DNA of 64,000 nt. Origin: Tupaia tana. Taxonomy: Eukaryota > Chordata > Mammalia > Scandentia > Tupaiidae. The DNA lies in assembly GCA_026018925.1 (NCBI GenBank), contig JAKSZU010000018.1:8648320-8712319 (forward strand), read 5' to 3'. Of the stretch, positions 53,856-64,000 are shown in pieces. The notes beneath the pieces are model-generated. The model was not told the origin of the DNA and did no database searches. It saw nothing but the letters and a program-made list of their open reading frames with translations. The position numbers and the translations under genes were made by a program. The number at the start of each line of letters is the position of its first letter. Within the stretch, counting starts at the first letter, position 1.

Positions 53856-54820
53856 CGGCACATCCTTCGAGTCCTGCCCTCCTGTGCCCATTAGAATGAC
53901 ATCTACCTCTGGGTACCGGGGCCGTCTCTGTGCTTCCTTCTAACCTCAGCGTCCCTTATTTGTGTCATGACCACCCCCCCACTGGACTGTTTAGACGGTG
54001 GTGATGCCACCTGCATCGTTGCCTCCTCACCCACAGCCAGAGGCCTGGCCGCACGGCCAGACTGCCTCCTCCCTCAGCCTGGCAGCTCCCGGGGCCCTGT
54101 GGTCCACTTTGAGGTGTTCAGCCAGGCCCGGGGTTCGGGGCGGTGCCTTGTGGGGTGGGTTGGGTGTCTGGCTCCTCTCTGTTATTATCTCAGCATCTTT
54201 TGGACATTGTTGCCTTCTTTGAAAAGCTAGAAATGAATAATTCTGCAGAAACAAGTCATTTTGAAAGGACACGTCCTCCCCCACTCACCCCTCTTTCCCC
54301 TCCCCGGTAAAGATGAAAACATGCAGGACAAATGGAGGAGATGGCTTTCCACTGGGGCAAGGCAGGGCGGGGCACTCTCCCTGGAGTGTTTTCAAGATAT
54401 GGTGACCGTGTTTGAGACAAACCTGCAGCAAAGTTGCTTCTGGAATTTGGTCATCCTAATCCAACTCCCAGGAGCATTTCACGTCCAGGCTGGAGAAGCC
54501 GCTTCCCCTGTGCTGCTCCCATGCTCCTTTGCACTGTCCCCGTCCTCTTGCCAGTCTCACCTCTTCTCATCTGGGCCCCAAGATGACTGTGGCATGCTGG
54601 GTGGGCAGGCTCAAGAGAGATGCACTGCATCAGCCAGCCAGCCAGGTCACCACAAGGTGCTCCAGAGCTGCTGGCCAGAAGCCAGGGCAGGGGGACCAGA
54701 ACCCCATCTGCTCACCCCGAGATACCTACAGAGCCACTTTCTCCCCACCCCGGGGAAGCAAGTTTTCACATGCAACAAAGAGACTGCTCCATTGAGTAAA
54801 AGTGTCCTTTTCCCATCATT
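53856..54820. other. GC-rich single-copy stretch
   Basis: A G-rich tract at 54128-54167 has four G-runs (gggg/gggg/gggg/ggg) and could form a quadruplex. The longest plus frame in the window (262 codons, 54261-55049) starts here but reads into the ancient repeat at 54825 and has no domain or splice support, so I do not call it a gene. Confidence 0.45.
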
Positions 54821-54824
54821 TATT

Positions 54825-55342
54825 TCATTCATCCAGTATTTACTGAGCACCTACCACGTACCCTGCCCTGCACTTTGCACTGGAAGATTTGTACAGACAC
54901 GAAAGAGAAGCCCTTGCTGTCATGGAGCCACCTGCCAGTGGCAGGGAAGGAGACAGTCTTCAAATAAAAGACAGAATAGAGTCACGTCTGTGAGCAGTGT
55001 TATGAAGGAAGTAGGTGGGGCCACTTTCCGGGCCTCCATGAGGTTCTGAGTTGATAAAACCTGAACATTGGAAGGAATCTATCCTGCTGGGTTGTGCGCA
55101 GTGGGCGGGGAGGAGACCAGCTTCCCAGGCACCGGGAACAGCAGCAAAGGCTCTGAGTGGAGAAGAAGCAGAAAAAGAGCCAGAAAGACAGGGGATTGTG
55201 CAGAGCAAGGAGGGAGAGGACAATCAAGGGGAGGTGGGAGCCAGAGGCCCAGTGAGGGTGTGGCTTTTATCCCAAAGAGCAGAGAAAGCCATTGGTGGGT
55301 TGTAAGTGGCTCTGGCAGGTGGAGGTTACAAGTCACTTATCC
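54825..55342 (+). repeat. Long ancient L2-type segment
   Basis: 'tttactgagcacctaccacg', 'cccttgctgtcatggagcca', 'gcaccgggaacagcagcaaa', 'aggctctgagtggagaagaa' and 'agaaagccattggtgggttg', then 'taagtgg', follow a ~500-bp ancient mammalian repeat in order (compare 'aagccattggagggttttaagcagg'). The best preserved of this family here. Confidence 0.65.
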
Positions 55343-56390
55343 TGGAGGTTACAAGATGTTCAAGATACAGAAGGAATAAGATGTCAAACTTCCCAAATGA
55401 GGTCGCAGGATTTCTCTCCTTTCAGCCTGGACGTGGTGGGCTCTGGGCGCCCCGATACATGGGGTAAAGGCAGCTCTGAGCCTGTGTCCCCATCTTCTCT
55501 CCGGTCTCCCTGCCCATGTGACACCAGCAGTGGGCAGCCTTCCATCATGGTCGGTCCCTGGACAGGAACCAGCAAGGCAGTAGACCTTCAGGGTACACGG
55601 GCCTTCATCAGCATGGTTCCCGCCAGCGGGACTGGAGCAGTCTCTTGAAGCAGGAGGCGATGCCTATATTTAGACCACACAGTGCACTGTGTTCCTAACT
55701 GACCACTGCAGCCAGGATGGGGCCTGACTCCTAAATTCTTCTGCATCCCCCAGGGCAGGCGGCTTCTTGTTCCTTCCCTAGAGTCTGCCGAGGGTCATGA
55801 TAGGGTGAGGGAAGGAGCCAGTATTCTGGAGGAGCATGAATAGGCAGCCTGCGTGCCCACAAGTGCCCATCGGAGCCCCTAAGAACAAACTGGCAGAGGG
55901 AGCCCAGCGCTGCAGGCTGGCACCGTGTAGGAGAGAAGGAAAATGTGGAGGCAAAGAAAATGGATGAGGACTCAGGAATGCCCTCCCTGAGGCAGTGCGA
56001 AGGACAGGTTCATGTACTAACCTGAGTCCCCTTGGAGACTCCTGCCTGGGGGACGACATGGGGGTGCGGAGGGTGGGCAGGTCCTGGTCTCCATGGAGCA
56101 TATGACTGACCACTCTGCCAGGGCTGGCTTCCAGCACGCTGCACGCTGGAGCATGCTGCATGCTTCATGAGCAGACTGTCTGCACTTTGGGACCACAGAG
56201 CTCATCTCAGCCCTGATATTAATGACAGCAAATGACCATGCACCCAGAGGATTCACCACTAATCCTCTCCTGGGGGAAATGCCGGCATCTCAGGCAGATT
56301 CTGTAGCTTACCTTCTATTTGCAAGGGCTGAGCTAAGACAGGCAGACAAGCTGCCAGGTGAAGTCTGTTCTTTCACTTTCAACTAAAGGT
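55343..56390. other. Single-copy non-coding stretch
   Basis: No gene or repeat. Frames of 118 and 127 codons on opposite strands have no domains. Confidence 0.45.
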
Positions 56391-56394
56391 CACA

Positions 56395-56566
56395 TTTTAA
56401 TCTCATTTTTAAATTTGAAGATACAAGTGCTCATTGAATTTGTTTTGGAAGTAATACATAGCAGAATTTAAAGAGGAAAACAAAAATACATCACCTATTC
56501 ATAACATTGTGGCCAAACCATCACCCCTGCTCGGTGCCTGCCTATGCCTTTAAAAATAGCAGCAAT
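56395..56566 (+). repeat. L1M-type 3' fragment, split by a SINE
   Basis: 'ttttggaagtaatacatagc', then 'agaatttaaagaggaaaaca' and 'aaaatacatcacctattcat', resembles old L1M 3' sequence ('aaaagtatatagaa...aaa tcacctataatccc'). It continues after the SINE at 56765-56830 ('taaataatttgttgtctcca'). Confidence 0.5.
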
Positions 56567-56749
56567 AGGGAGGCCAGCAGGTGGCATGGTGGTTAAGGGT
56601 GCTGGATGCCCACATGGCTGATCACAGTTCGAGTCCTGGACTTAGTAGCTTGCTTTCTCACTTTCTCTCTCCCTCTCACTCTCGCTCTGTCCCTCTCTGG
56701 TCAAATTAAAATAAGTAAATAAATAAATAAAGTAAAAAAAATTACTAAA
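56567..56749 (+). mobile_element. Lineage SINE, short form, perfect TSD
   Basis: Head 'gaggccagcaggtggcatgg', B box agttcgagtcc (one mismatch), 'cttagtagcttgctttctca' direct junction without the central body, and an AAAT tail. An exact 15-bp duplication, aaaaatagcagcaat, lies at 56552-56566 and 56750-56764. Confidence 0.93.
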
Positions 56750-57096
56750 AAAAATAGCAGCAATCGTATAAATAATTTGTTGTCTCCAATTTTCACTCTC
56801 GATATTTCCTCTTAGCATTAGCATTCTTATACGCATCAATAGCTCATATTTATCTAGCACACACACAGTGCCAGTTCTATTCTGCACATGCACTACGTGG
56901 ACAGACGCAACGTGAGTGGTGGGCGACACTGTGCTACCGTGTTGTATTTATGTACTGGAGGTGTGGCAACACGAAGGAACTCACCTGAGGTCGGTGGGTG
57001 GAAGAGCACACCTTCACCCCCCACCATAGCCTGCCTCGCTCACCCCACCAAGTAACTGGGTGAGAAAGCACTTTAAAGCCTCTCACAGTATATGTA

Positions 57097-57305
57097 GGCC
57101 CAGCCTGGGTGGCTCAGGCAGGAAAGCCTCTGTGAAGCCAGAAGCCATGTAGAAGACTGAAGCTTCAGATGCCCGTCAACCTGAACACAGGAGGCACACG
57201 TGTGCACTCATGAGCTTGGCCGGGTGGAAGGCTGGGGTGAGTGGTCATGGTGTGATGGGACCCAAGAGAGACCCAATCTCTCTCTCTCTCTCTTCTGAAA
57301 TAAAT
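57097..57305 (+). mobile_element. Very old lineage SINE copy
   Basis: 'ggcccagcctgggtggctca', 'acacaggaggcacacgtgtg' and a tctctctctctctc arm before 'tctgaaataaatac'. Heavily diverged; assignment is by order of parts. Confidence 0.5.
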
Positions 57306-57424
57306 ACTTAAAAATGTTTTAAAAACCCATCTCCTATTGTAAACATTATAGCCCTTTCTGTATGCATCTTTTAGTCCTTAGGATAATTTTCTAAAAGAAT
57401 GAAACATAGCAGGGGGATTACATT

Positions 57425-57720
57425 TTTAATTTTTTTTAATTTGAAATAATTTTAGATTTATGAGAAGCAGCTAAATTAGTACAAGTCTCAGCTCCCCGCA
57501 AGGACAATGCCTTCTACAACCACCATACGCCAGCAAGACCAGAGAACTGACACTAGTATAATGCTACAACTAAATGACAGGCCTAATTCGGATTTCGCCA
57601 GTCTGTGCGTGCACTCTTTTTAATGTTTGTTGTACAGCTCTTTGGTGTCATAACATGCATAGATTTGTGTAAGCACCAGACGGGAGGTTTTTAAGGCTTA
57701 CAAGGTGTGTTGACAAAATT
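57425..57720 (+). repeat. L1M 3' UTR relic
   Basis: 'aatttgaaataattttagat', 'gagaagcagctaaattagta', 'gaacaatgccttctacaacc'-like sequence, 'aatgctacaactaaatgaca' and 'ggcctaattcggatttcgcc' correspond to the L1M phrase 'gagataattatagattta...cttattcagatttccccagt'. Not coding. Confidence 0.6.
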
Positions 57721-58500
57721 TTAAGACAGATTTCTGAGAATCTAAAGATTGTATGCACTGACCAGTGGTAGACAGAGATGAGAAAGGGTGTCTGCTGTTC
57801 AGAAAGGACAGTTCGGCTACCAAGAAAACCTGGCTGTCCAACTCTGGAGATCCAAGTCCCTAAACCCTCATGCTGGGATGGGAGGACAGGTCTTATGAGT
57901 CACCTCACAGTCATCTCAGGGGCGCTCGCGTGTCCTCATCTGGCGGGCAGGTGGTTGCTGGAATTTGGGGCAGGCAATGCAAGGTGGCAGAGAGAACGTG
58001 GGCTGGTGGGCAAGGGAGCCGAGAAAAAGGCCTGAATATGTCATTGGGCAGGTCACAATTCACCTGGGGCTTGGTCTCCTCACCTGTAGAATGAACATAC
58101 GAGGGTGAAGTGGATGCTCTGCAGGGTGGGACACTGATGCGCCACTCGGTTTACACTTCTCTGGAGACACTGTGGTTCATTAAGGCTCCAGACTGCAATA
58201 ATCCATCTCAGTGTTGATCCTCTCTCACGCCAGGTACCGTAAAAGGGGCTTGACACATGTCTCTCCTCTCCCAAGCAGGTTCCTGGGAAGCCAGTCTTCC
58301 CACTCACAGATGAGGGAAGCGAGCCCTAGACAATGAAATGAATTTGCACCCTCTTGTCTGACAGCTTATCAGAGATAGTCTCTGTGAGCCCCGTGCAGAG
58401 ACTACATCCTCACAGGCATGCCCTTCCTCTATCCACACTGTGCTTCTGTCCTGACCCACAACAACAGTTGAAGACGACGTTTTCCTTAGACCAGGTGCCC
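57721..58500. other. Single-copy stretch with MIR fragments
   Basis: 58030-58095 ('gggcaggtcacaattcacct', 'cctcacctgtagaatgaaca') is a MIR-like fragment on the plus strand and 58290-58330 ('actcacagatgagggaagcg') a reverse one. No gene. Confidence 0.45.
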
Positions 58501-58504
58501 CGCC

Positions 58505-58530
58505 CCCCGCCAAACCCCCCCCCCCCCCTT
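58505..58530. repeat. C homopolymer-rich run
   Basis: Contains 'ccgccaaaccc' followed by a run of about 14-15 C (58515-58528). The opposite strand is a potential G-quadruplex former, and the region is prone to assembly or sequencing slippage. Confidence 0.85.
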
Positions 58531-58740
58531 CAATGAGAAGTTTAGAAGTGGCCGTGACCCCCGGCTAAAAATCTCCAACGAGCTCTCCAGCTGAGCTCTA
58601 AGGCCCTTCTGGCAGCAAAGCAAATTTGAAATCGTTAGCAGGCAGATGCTGCCTAGATAAAACCGCATGGAGATCAGTTCCGAATGGGTTTTCCGGCTGC
58701 ATCAGGCTTTTATTCCTTGTGATAAGGCAGGTAGCAAATC
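58530..58740. other. Candidate conserved non-coding element
   Basis: Repeat-free, CpG-retaining sequence with GATA-type words ('gcctagataaaaccgcatgg', 'tgtgataaggcaggtag') and 'aatcgttagcaggcag'. By composition it resembles a constrained regulatory element. Confidence 0.3.
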
Positions 58741-58901
58741 TCCCTGTTGTTCACTTGACACAGGAGGTAGCTGTCTCCCCAAACCTTCCTAGTCACTTGT
58801 GATATCCACCCGGCACCGGAACCTTAGGCTGTCATCCTGCCCTCACAGAGAGACCAGCGTAGGTCACGTGGCTGTTGTTGGATGTTATCTAGCAGAAAAG
58901 G

Positions 58902-59140
58902 CAGGCCTAGCCTATGTGGGACAGCTGGTCTCAAACCAGGCTACAGAGCTGGAAGCCACCTGCCAACTAGGGTTCCAGCCCTCAGCCCGGTCAGCCTGAA
59001 AACACACTGGGCATGTGCATGTGTGCCCAGGATCCCGGCAAGCTGGAGGAGTAAGGAAGGTGATTGCTGTGTGACCGAGCTCAGTGCTCAGTGGAGGGGC
59101 CTCTCTCTCTCTCTCTCTCTCTCTCTCACAAGCACACACT
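58902..59140 (+). mobile_element. Very old lineage SINE copy
   Basis: 'aacacactgggcatgtgcat', then 'gtgtgcccaggatcccggca', is the SINE body, followed by a pure (TC)n arm (59101-59127) and 'acaagcacacactccaccat'. The head is barely recognisable. Confidence 0.6.
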
Positions 59141-59880
59141 CCACCATGGCAGGTGGGGGGATGCAAAACTACATTCTTGGTCTGAAAGTCAACCATTGCA
59201 TTTTCAGAAGGCAGGCTAGCATGCATTTGAGGGTCTGTCTATTCAGCAGTTCCCTGATGGGACACAGGAAGTCAGGAAACAGTTTAGCCCTTGGTATGCT
59301 TAGAATGAAGACATTTCTGGGAGAAATAGACCTTTATCAGTGCACACTGGTAGGAGCCAACATGATTTCTTGATCTCCCAAAAGCCTTCTCAGTGAAATA
59401 CCGTCTAATGGTTTTACTTTGCACCACATCCATGGGTAAGTTGATCTGGAGAGTCCATTCCCGTAGCATGTCTTAAAACAAAGAAGTTAAGCTTTGCTAT
59501 ATATCAGAGACAAGCTGACGAACTCAGAAAGGTCAGGCAAAGTGATAAATGGTTGAGCTGGTATTTATGTTCTGAAACAAAAGGTTGGTCTGTGAAGCTG
59601 ATCTGGTGCCGTTTGCAGCCAAGTGCACTGAAGGGAAGAAAAGTGCACGGCTTGGGGTAAAGGTGGAGAACTGAGCCGAAAGTTCCTTGAGGATAATTCT
59701 GCCTGCCAGAGCAATCCAGAGACCAGATTCTAGACCAGTCAGAAAAAGCAGAAAGACAATAGCAGCTGCATTGTTCAACATTCCACCCAACCTCTGACAA
59801 TACCTCTTCCTTAAAATATATATAACTGTTTCTCAAATGTTTATAGTCATTCCACCAACAGCAATCAACTATAAATAAGT
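59141..59880. other. Single-copy non-coding stretch
   Basis: No gene seen. A 170-codon minus-strand frame (59504-60016) reads into the adjacent old LINE sequence, is serine/leucine-rich and has no recognised domain. Confidence 0.45.
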
Positions 59881-59881
59881 A

Positions 59882-60325
59882 ATTTAAGATATAATAAAAA
59901 TCATCTAGGCACAAAGATGTTGCTTGAAGTGATATTAATAATGATAAAAATTGGAAATAACTATTCAATAAAATGGAAATGATTAAATAAAATATAAGAT
60001 GATTCCTGGTTGACATATTATGATGTCATAGCGCGAGTTTGCTAAGAGAGTAATAACAAAGAAAAATATTGATGCTACCACGTTCAGTGACTAGATCAGC
60101 ATGCACACTACTATTTATGTATATATCCAGAAACCAAGCGAGAGAAAGAATAGAATCACAGTAATATGTCCAAACCCTTCAGTAGCCAATTATTTCTAAA
60201 TGTTGAATAGGGATGTGGTTGATTATTTTTCTCTTTGTTCAACTGCTCTGTGCTTTTAGTAGGCATTTTGATTCTCTTTATACTATAAATATACAGGATA
60301 CATTTTATTTTTTAAGAAAACATAA
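59882..60325 (+). repeat. L1M-type 3' relic
   Basis: 'ataaaaattggaaataacta', then 'ttcaataaaatggaaatgat' and 'taaataaaatataaga', matches the old L1 phrase 'tggaaacaacctaaatgtcc atcaataggggaatggttaa ataaattatgg'. Later 'actactatttatgtatatat' fits the same 3' UTR. No ORF. Confidence 0.6.
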
Positions 60326-61250
60326 GAAAAAAATCACTCATGAAGAGTTCTTTCCCAAGGTTTTCTGAGGCATGTTACAGATGTCCCAACAACACTGGCA
60401 GGGACAGGAAGAGGATGGCAGCTGGCGACAACCATGTGCAGTCATGGACATACCATGGATTCAGAACACACAGGGCCAGCCACTCACACAGAGAAACTCG
60501 TAGGTGGAGGATGGTGCCAGCACTCCAGAAGGAGAGGAACCCTCAGGATTCCTTCACTGATTACAGGATAAAGAGATCTAAAATGATGAAACAAGGCACA
60601 GAGCAGGCGGTGTGATAGCCCAAGTTCTTGGCCGCACAGGCAGGGATGAGCTGGCGATGGTCGGCCAGAAATGTCTCCCCAAGAATTGCAGGTGCTACAC
60701 ATTTCAAAATCAGGGCCCAAGAGGTGCAGGGAGAAAAGGAAGCTCCATGGAGGCGAAGATGAAGAAGGGAGTAGATGCATGTGACTCTCCCCTCCATACG
60801 CACGCTTGCCCAGGGGGCTTAGAGCAGAGAGGCCACAGGGATTGCCGAAGGGATTATATAAAAATCATACCGCTAAAATGGGGAAACTAGGGCAGGAGTT
60901 GAAGGTAGGCCTGATAACGTTATTAGGTAAGCATTGCTTGTATCATCAGAAAAAGTCATAAAAGAAAAGCACACAATGCCTCCACCCTGGGGAAAAGGTC
61001 CAGGGGCTCTCCAGGGATGGTGTCACGGCAGGGTTGAGGGTGAAGAGGCAAAGGGCAAAGAACATGCGTTCGTGAGTTTGATCCGCGCTGATTTCAGGTC
61101 AGTTTATTCTGCCAGAACAAGTTCTGGATCCACATTCTGAGGGCTGTTGCTTCAGGGCTGTGCCTTGCAATGCTCACAGCTATTTGCAAGGCAATCGGGA
61201 GTAGGACCAAGGACAGGGCACTGGTTTCCCCCAGGACTCAGTTCTAACAG
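60326..61250. other. Single-copy non-coding stretch
   Basis: No gene or repeat recognised. Confidence 0.5.
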
Positions 61251-61254
61251 CTAA

Positions 61255-61345
61255 GTGTCCTCACCATGTGCTACAAATTTGTATTGTCTTATCTCATTTA
61301 ATCCTCACAATAAGCCCATAAAGTAGGTTTTATTTATTCACTTAA
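61255..61345 (-). repeat. MIR-like fragment, reverse
   Basis: 'taagtgtcctcaccatgtgc', then 'tcatttaatcctcacaataa' and 'gcccataaagtaggttttat', matches the 5' part of a reverse MIR. Confidence 0.62.
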
Positions 61346-61349
61346 GTTT

Positions 61350-61790
61350 AATTATACTTCACTTCTTTAACATTTTATAATTTCTTATTTATATTAACTT
61401 GTACATTTTTATGACATACTACAGGTATTTTCAAAGCATGCCTGCAGTGTGTGATCGGCCAATCTTTTTCAACAAAGAACCTTATGTTCTGGTGTCTGTT
61501 AAGCCCTTTTCTCCCCGAACCCCTCCTCCTCCCCTCACCATCCACCCCCACCCCATTCTCTGGTATCTACATTTGTCCACTGAACTATCATGTCTTTGAG
61601 CCTTTCAATGTCTGTCCTGAGCACAGATTGTTGGTACAGACTTTATTTTTTAGAGGAGTTTTAGTTCACAGCCGATTTGAGAGGGGGATACAGAGAGTTC
61701 CCATATACCCCCTGCCCCATAGGTTTTATTTTAACACACCCTTCAGAATTGATGCTACTGAGGTTAGAGATCTTAAGTAACGTCTCACAA
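61350..61790 (+). repeat. L1M-type 3' UTR relic
   Basis: 61640-61740 reads 'tattttttagaggagtttta', 'gttcacagccgatttgagag' and 'gttcccatataccccctgcc', the familiar old L1 phrase 'ttttagagcagttttaggtt cacagcaaaattgag ... cccatataccccctgcc'. Upstream flank is AT-rich and less certain. Confidence 0.6.
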
Positions 61791-61850
61791 ATATGCAGAT
61801 ACTCTTTGAGGCAAGAATGGACACCAGGCTACTGACACATCTCTCTTGCA

Positions 61851-62168
61851 AGGATCAGCAAACTACAGCCCATGGGCCAAACTGAGCCTGCTTCTTTTTA
61901 TAGGATCATCAGTTGAGAGTAGTACTTAAATTTTTAAGAGGTTGGGGGGAAAGAGAGTATTTTGTGGCACATGGAAAAGTATCTAAAATTTAAATTTGAG
62001 TCTATAAATGAAGTTTTACTGGGACACAACCACACTCAGAACCACTATTTTACATTGGTTTATGGCTGTTTTCACGCTACCATGGCAGAATTCAATAGTT
62101 GCACCATTGTATAGCCCTCGAAACCTGCAACATTTACTATTCTGACTTTTTCCAGATGAGTCTACTCA
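61851..62168. repeat. hAT-type non-autonomous DNA transposon relic
   Basis: 'aggatcagcaaactacagcc', 'catgggccaaactgagcctg', 'gttttactgggacacaacca', 'tatggctgttttcacgctac' and 'catttactattctgactttt' occur in the order of a common mammalian DNA element beginning 'ggtcagcaaactatggccc'. The copy carries a ~90-bp unrelated or diverged stretch at 61915-62010. Not coding. Confidence 0.65.
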
Positions 62169-63050
62169 GTCTGCTTTAAAGAAACATATTTTTCACATTT
62201 ACTAAATGTTTCTTTCCAATATTGTTAGATTTATGCAGGCTAGGGTGGCATGGATCAACAGATTTTCAAAGGGTGCTATTTTGAGGAGTCCTGGCTCTCC
62301 TTTAGACCAGAGCAATGCACTTTAAAGGCTTTACAAACTTAGGCATCTGTGTAATAGTTTGTTTGAAGAAAGGGTTCCACTGCTAAACATAAATACACAC
62401 AGAGAAGTTGAAATATCAAAGCTTTTCTCATAGAAAAAAGAATACAGGTGATGAAAATTATGTCTGAATTCAAGGAAATTCCAGGATGGATACCTGGATC
62501 CATTCTTCGCTTGACTGAGGAACCATTATGAACACAACTGCCCCACTGGACCCAGGCAAATGGCATCGTTCAGCCTGGGGACACAGCTAGACAGAGTGCT
62601 GGCAGTCTCCCTTCCTCTGGAGGAAAATGGCAAGTGGTCACTCTCCCTGTCGGGGCAGACCCAGCCCTGGTCTCCACCTGGGGTCTTTCTATGCTATTGT
62701 GAGGCTGGGTAGGATCCCGAGGAGGACTTTGAGCCTGAGATGGTTTATTGATGTGGATGCTATTCTATTCTCTACCCCCCACCCCCACCCCGCACACACA
62801 CACACACACACACACGGGTATATATTCTTAAATGCATCTCTAAAAGATCAGCCAATATACCATGCATTCCAGATGGGAACATTGATATTGTATGCTGCAA
62901 TAATACACAGTGAATGAATGTAAAGGGAATAAATTTAAATAAATTAAAAATAACTGCACTAACATTATCATACCCATAAAACAGTTAATAATAATTCCTT
63001 AATGTCATAAGATACCTAATTGGTTTTCAAATTTCTGACTTTGACCCAGG
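62169..63050. other. Single-copy stretch with a (CA)n array
   Basis: A C-rich run at 62775-62792 leads into (CA)n at 62793-62815. AT-rich sequence at 62920-62960. No gene. Confidence 0.5.
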
Positions 63051-63054
63051 ATTT

Positions 63055-63238
63055 TAGTTCAGGGAGGTCAGGATTTGGAATCCTCGTTCTGCTACTTACT
63101 GGTCTTGTGACCTTGAAAAAAATCATATATCCTTTCTGAGAGTCTGTCTCTGTGGAATGGGGATGATTCTAATAACATTAGGGCTGCTGTGAAAATAAGA
63201 GGATCTTGGTAAAGTCCTAGTAAGAGGAAGCATGTGTT
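63055..63238 (+). repeat. MIR-like element
   Basis: 'ttctgctacttactggtctt', 'gtgaccttgaaaaaaatcat', 'gagagtctgtctctgtggaa' and 'tggggatgattctaataaca' give a nearly full MIR. Confidence 0.7.
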
Positions 63239-64000
63239 AAGTCACTGTTATGAGAAGGAGGGGGAGGATGGTGAGCTGCATTGTGGGTATAATCCTAGCA
63301 TTATTTGATGTAAATCAAATAAGGTCTCTAATCATCCAGTTTGCTTGGAATGCCTCAGTGTTAGCAGTGATGTCTTGAATGGAAACTCCCTTTGTCCCAG
63401 GGAACCTGGGATGGCACAGCCAGGCCAAGTTAGCAACTGGTAAAAAGTGAGTTGATAACTGATAACCCACGCTCTGGAATCCATGTGTAACAGATTTCTT
63501 AAACGAGTTTATTATTGGATTGATGCAGTCAGCAGGCCTGCTGGATGGGATCCCAGATTCTCTATGAATAAACAGAAAGTGTTCAGGAACTTCAGACCTC
63601 AAGCTCATCACCATCGAATTAGGTGTTTTACTTGTTTCCACTATTCAGAAACAGAGATGTCCCCCACACCCCAGAATAATGACCAATTCCCATCTGGAAA
63701 AGAAATGTAGTCTCTTGATATCATGTAAGCAATTACAAAATGCTAGAAGGATGAAATCGTAAAGTTTATTTGGGCTAATCCTTCTTTATGGCAACTAAAG
63801 AGCTGATTGCCAGAGAGGCATGACGACCTCTTCAGACTCTCTCAGCAGATAAGAACGAGCTGGTGAGTGGTCGATCTCACTCGGGCTGTTCTCTACAGAT
63901 CACCGTAAACATGCAGAAATGCTAATGGGGAATTGGACAGGAATCCCTCTGTTATTTGAAAGGCCTCCTTTGTGAGGATAACACAGCTTGGAGAAGTATT
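63239..64000. other. Single-copy stretch, 3' part conserved-looking
   Basis: 63715-64000 is repeat-free and has 'gtaagcaattacaaaatgct', 'gtggtcgatctcactcgggc' and 'aaatgctaatggggaattgg', with TAAT/ATTA and CpG words. It may be a constrained element running off the window edge. No gene seen. Confidence 0.35.

Noticed and set aside
54261-55049. 262-codon plus-strand open frame, longest in the window
   Set aside because: It enters an ancient interspersed repeat from 54825, has no domain or biased codon pattern, and no splice or promoter context.
59504-60016. 170-codon minus-strand open frame
   Set aside because: Overlaps an old L1-like relic; serine/leucine-rich without domain similarity.

Overview
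This is nuclear DNA from a placental mammal, and I find no convincing gene in it. There is no open frame with recognisable protein domains, no splice-bounded exon I would defend, no processed pseudogene I can name, and no structural RNA gene. The longest open frames (up to 262 codons) run through microsatellites or ancient repeats and look like chance. The window is best read as intergenic or deep intronic sequence.

The dominant feature is one lineage-specific tRNA-derived SINE family with about 29 copies or fragments on both strands. It has a tRNA-like head with RNA polymerase III A and B boxes. A body of roughly 110 bp carries a 'gtgtgcatg.cccaagatc' core and an 'aggagaatggagg' motif. A pyrimidine-rich tctctctgtctc arm, a terminal 'gccctatagcaaaaa' motif and an A-rich tail follow. 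A shorter form lacks the central body. Several copies keep perfect 15-17 bp target-site duplications and CpGs, so the family was recently active. It is not primate Alu, rodent B1/B2/ID, carnivore, ruminant, horse ERE, rabbit C or vesper-bat VES as I know them. My best guess is a colugo (Dermoptera, CYN-type SINEs), supported indirectly by two older elements that join a tRNA-like head to an Alu/7SL-like segment, because 7SL-derived SINEs are known only from Euarchontoglires. This assignment is an inference.

Layout: 1-10 kb holds SINEs, MIR and L2 relics, a small CpG-rich patch near 2.2 kb and a repeat-poor block at 7.1-8.9 kb that includes the youngest SINE at 8.9 kb. 10-19 kb has nested SINEs, a (TTTC)n array, a MER5-like hAT relic and a mariner-like MITE. 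19-26 kb holds three MaLR/MLT-type LTRs, L2 and a (TC)n array. 26-35 kb has SINE pairs, a GT-rich degenerate tract and a conserved-looking AT-rich block at 28.7-29.4 kb. 35-40 kb holds two MLT-type LTRs, one split by a SINE. 40-50 kb is mostly single-copy DNA with MIRs (one split by a SINE) and a SINE with a 64-nt tail. 50-64 kb holds two (GT)n arrays, L2, several L1M 3'-end relics, a hAT relic and more MIRs.

The fossil order is readable: L2/MIR and hAT/MER5 are oldest, then MaLR LTRs and L1M, then the mariner-like MITEs and the lineage SINE, which inserts into MIR, MaLR, L1M and itself. Repeat family names are from remembered consensus sequences and need a RepeatMasker run.
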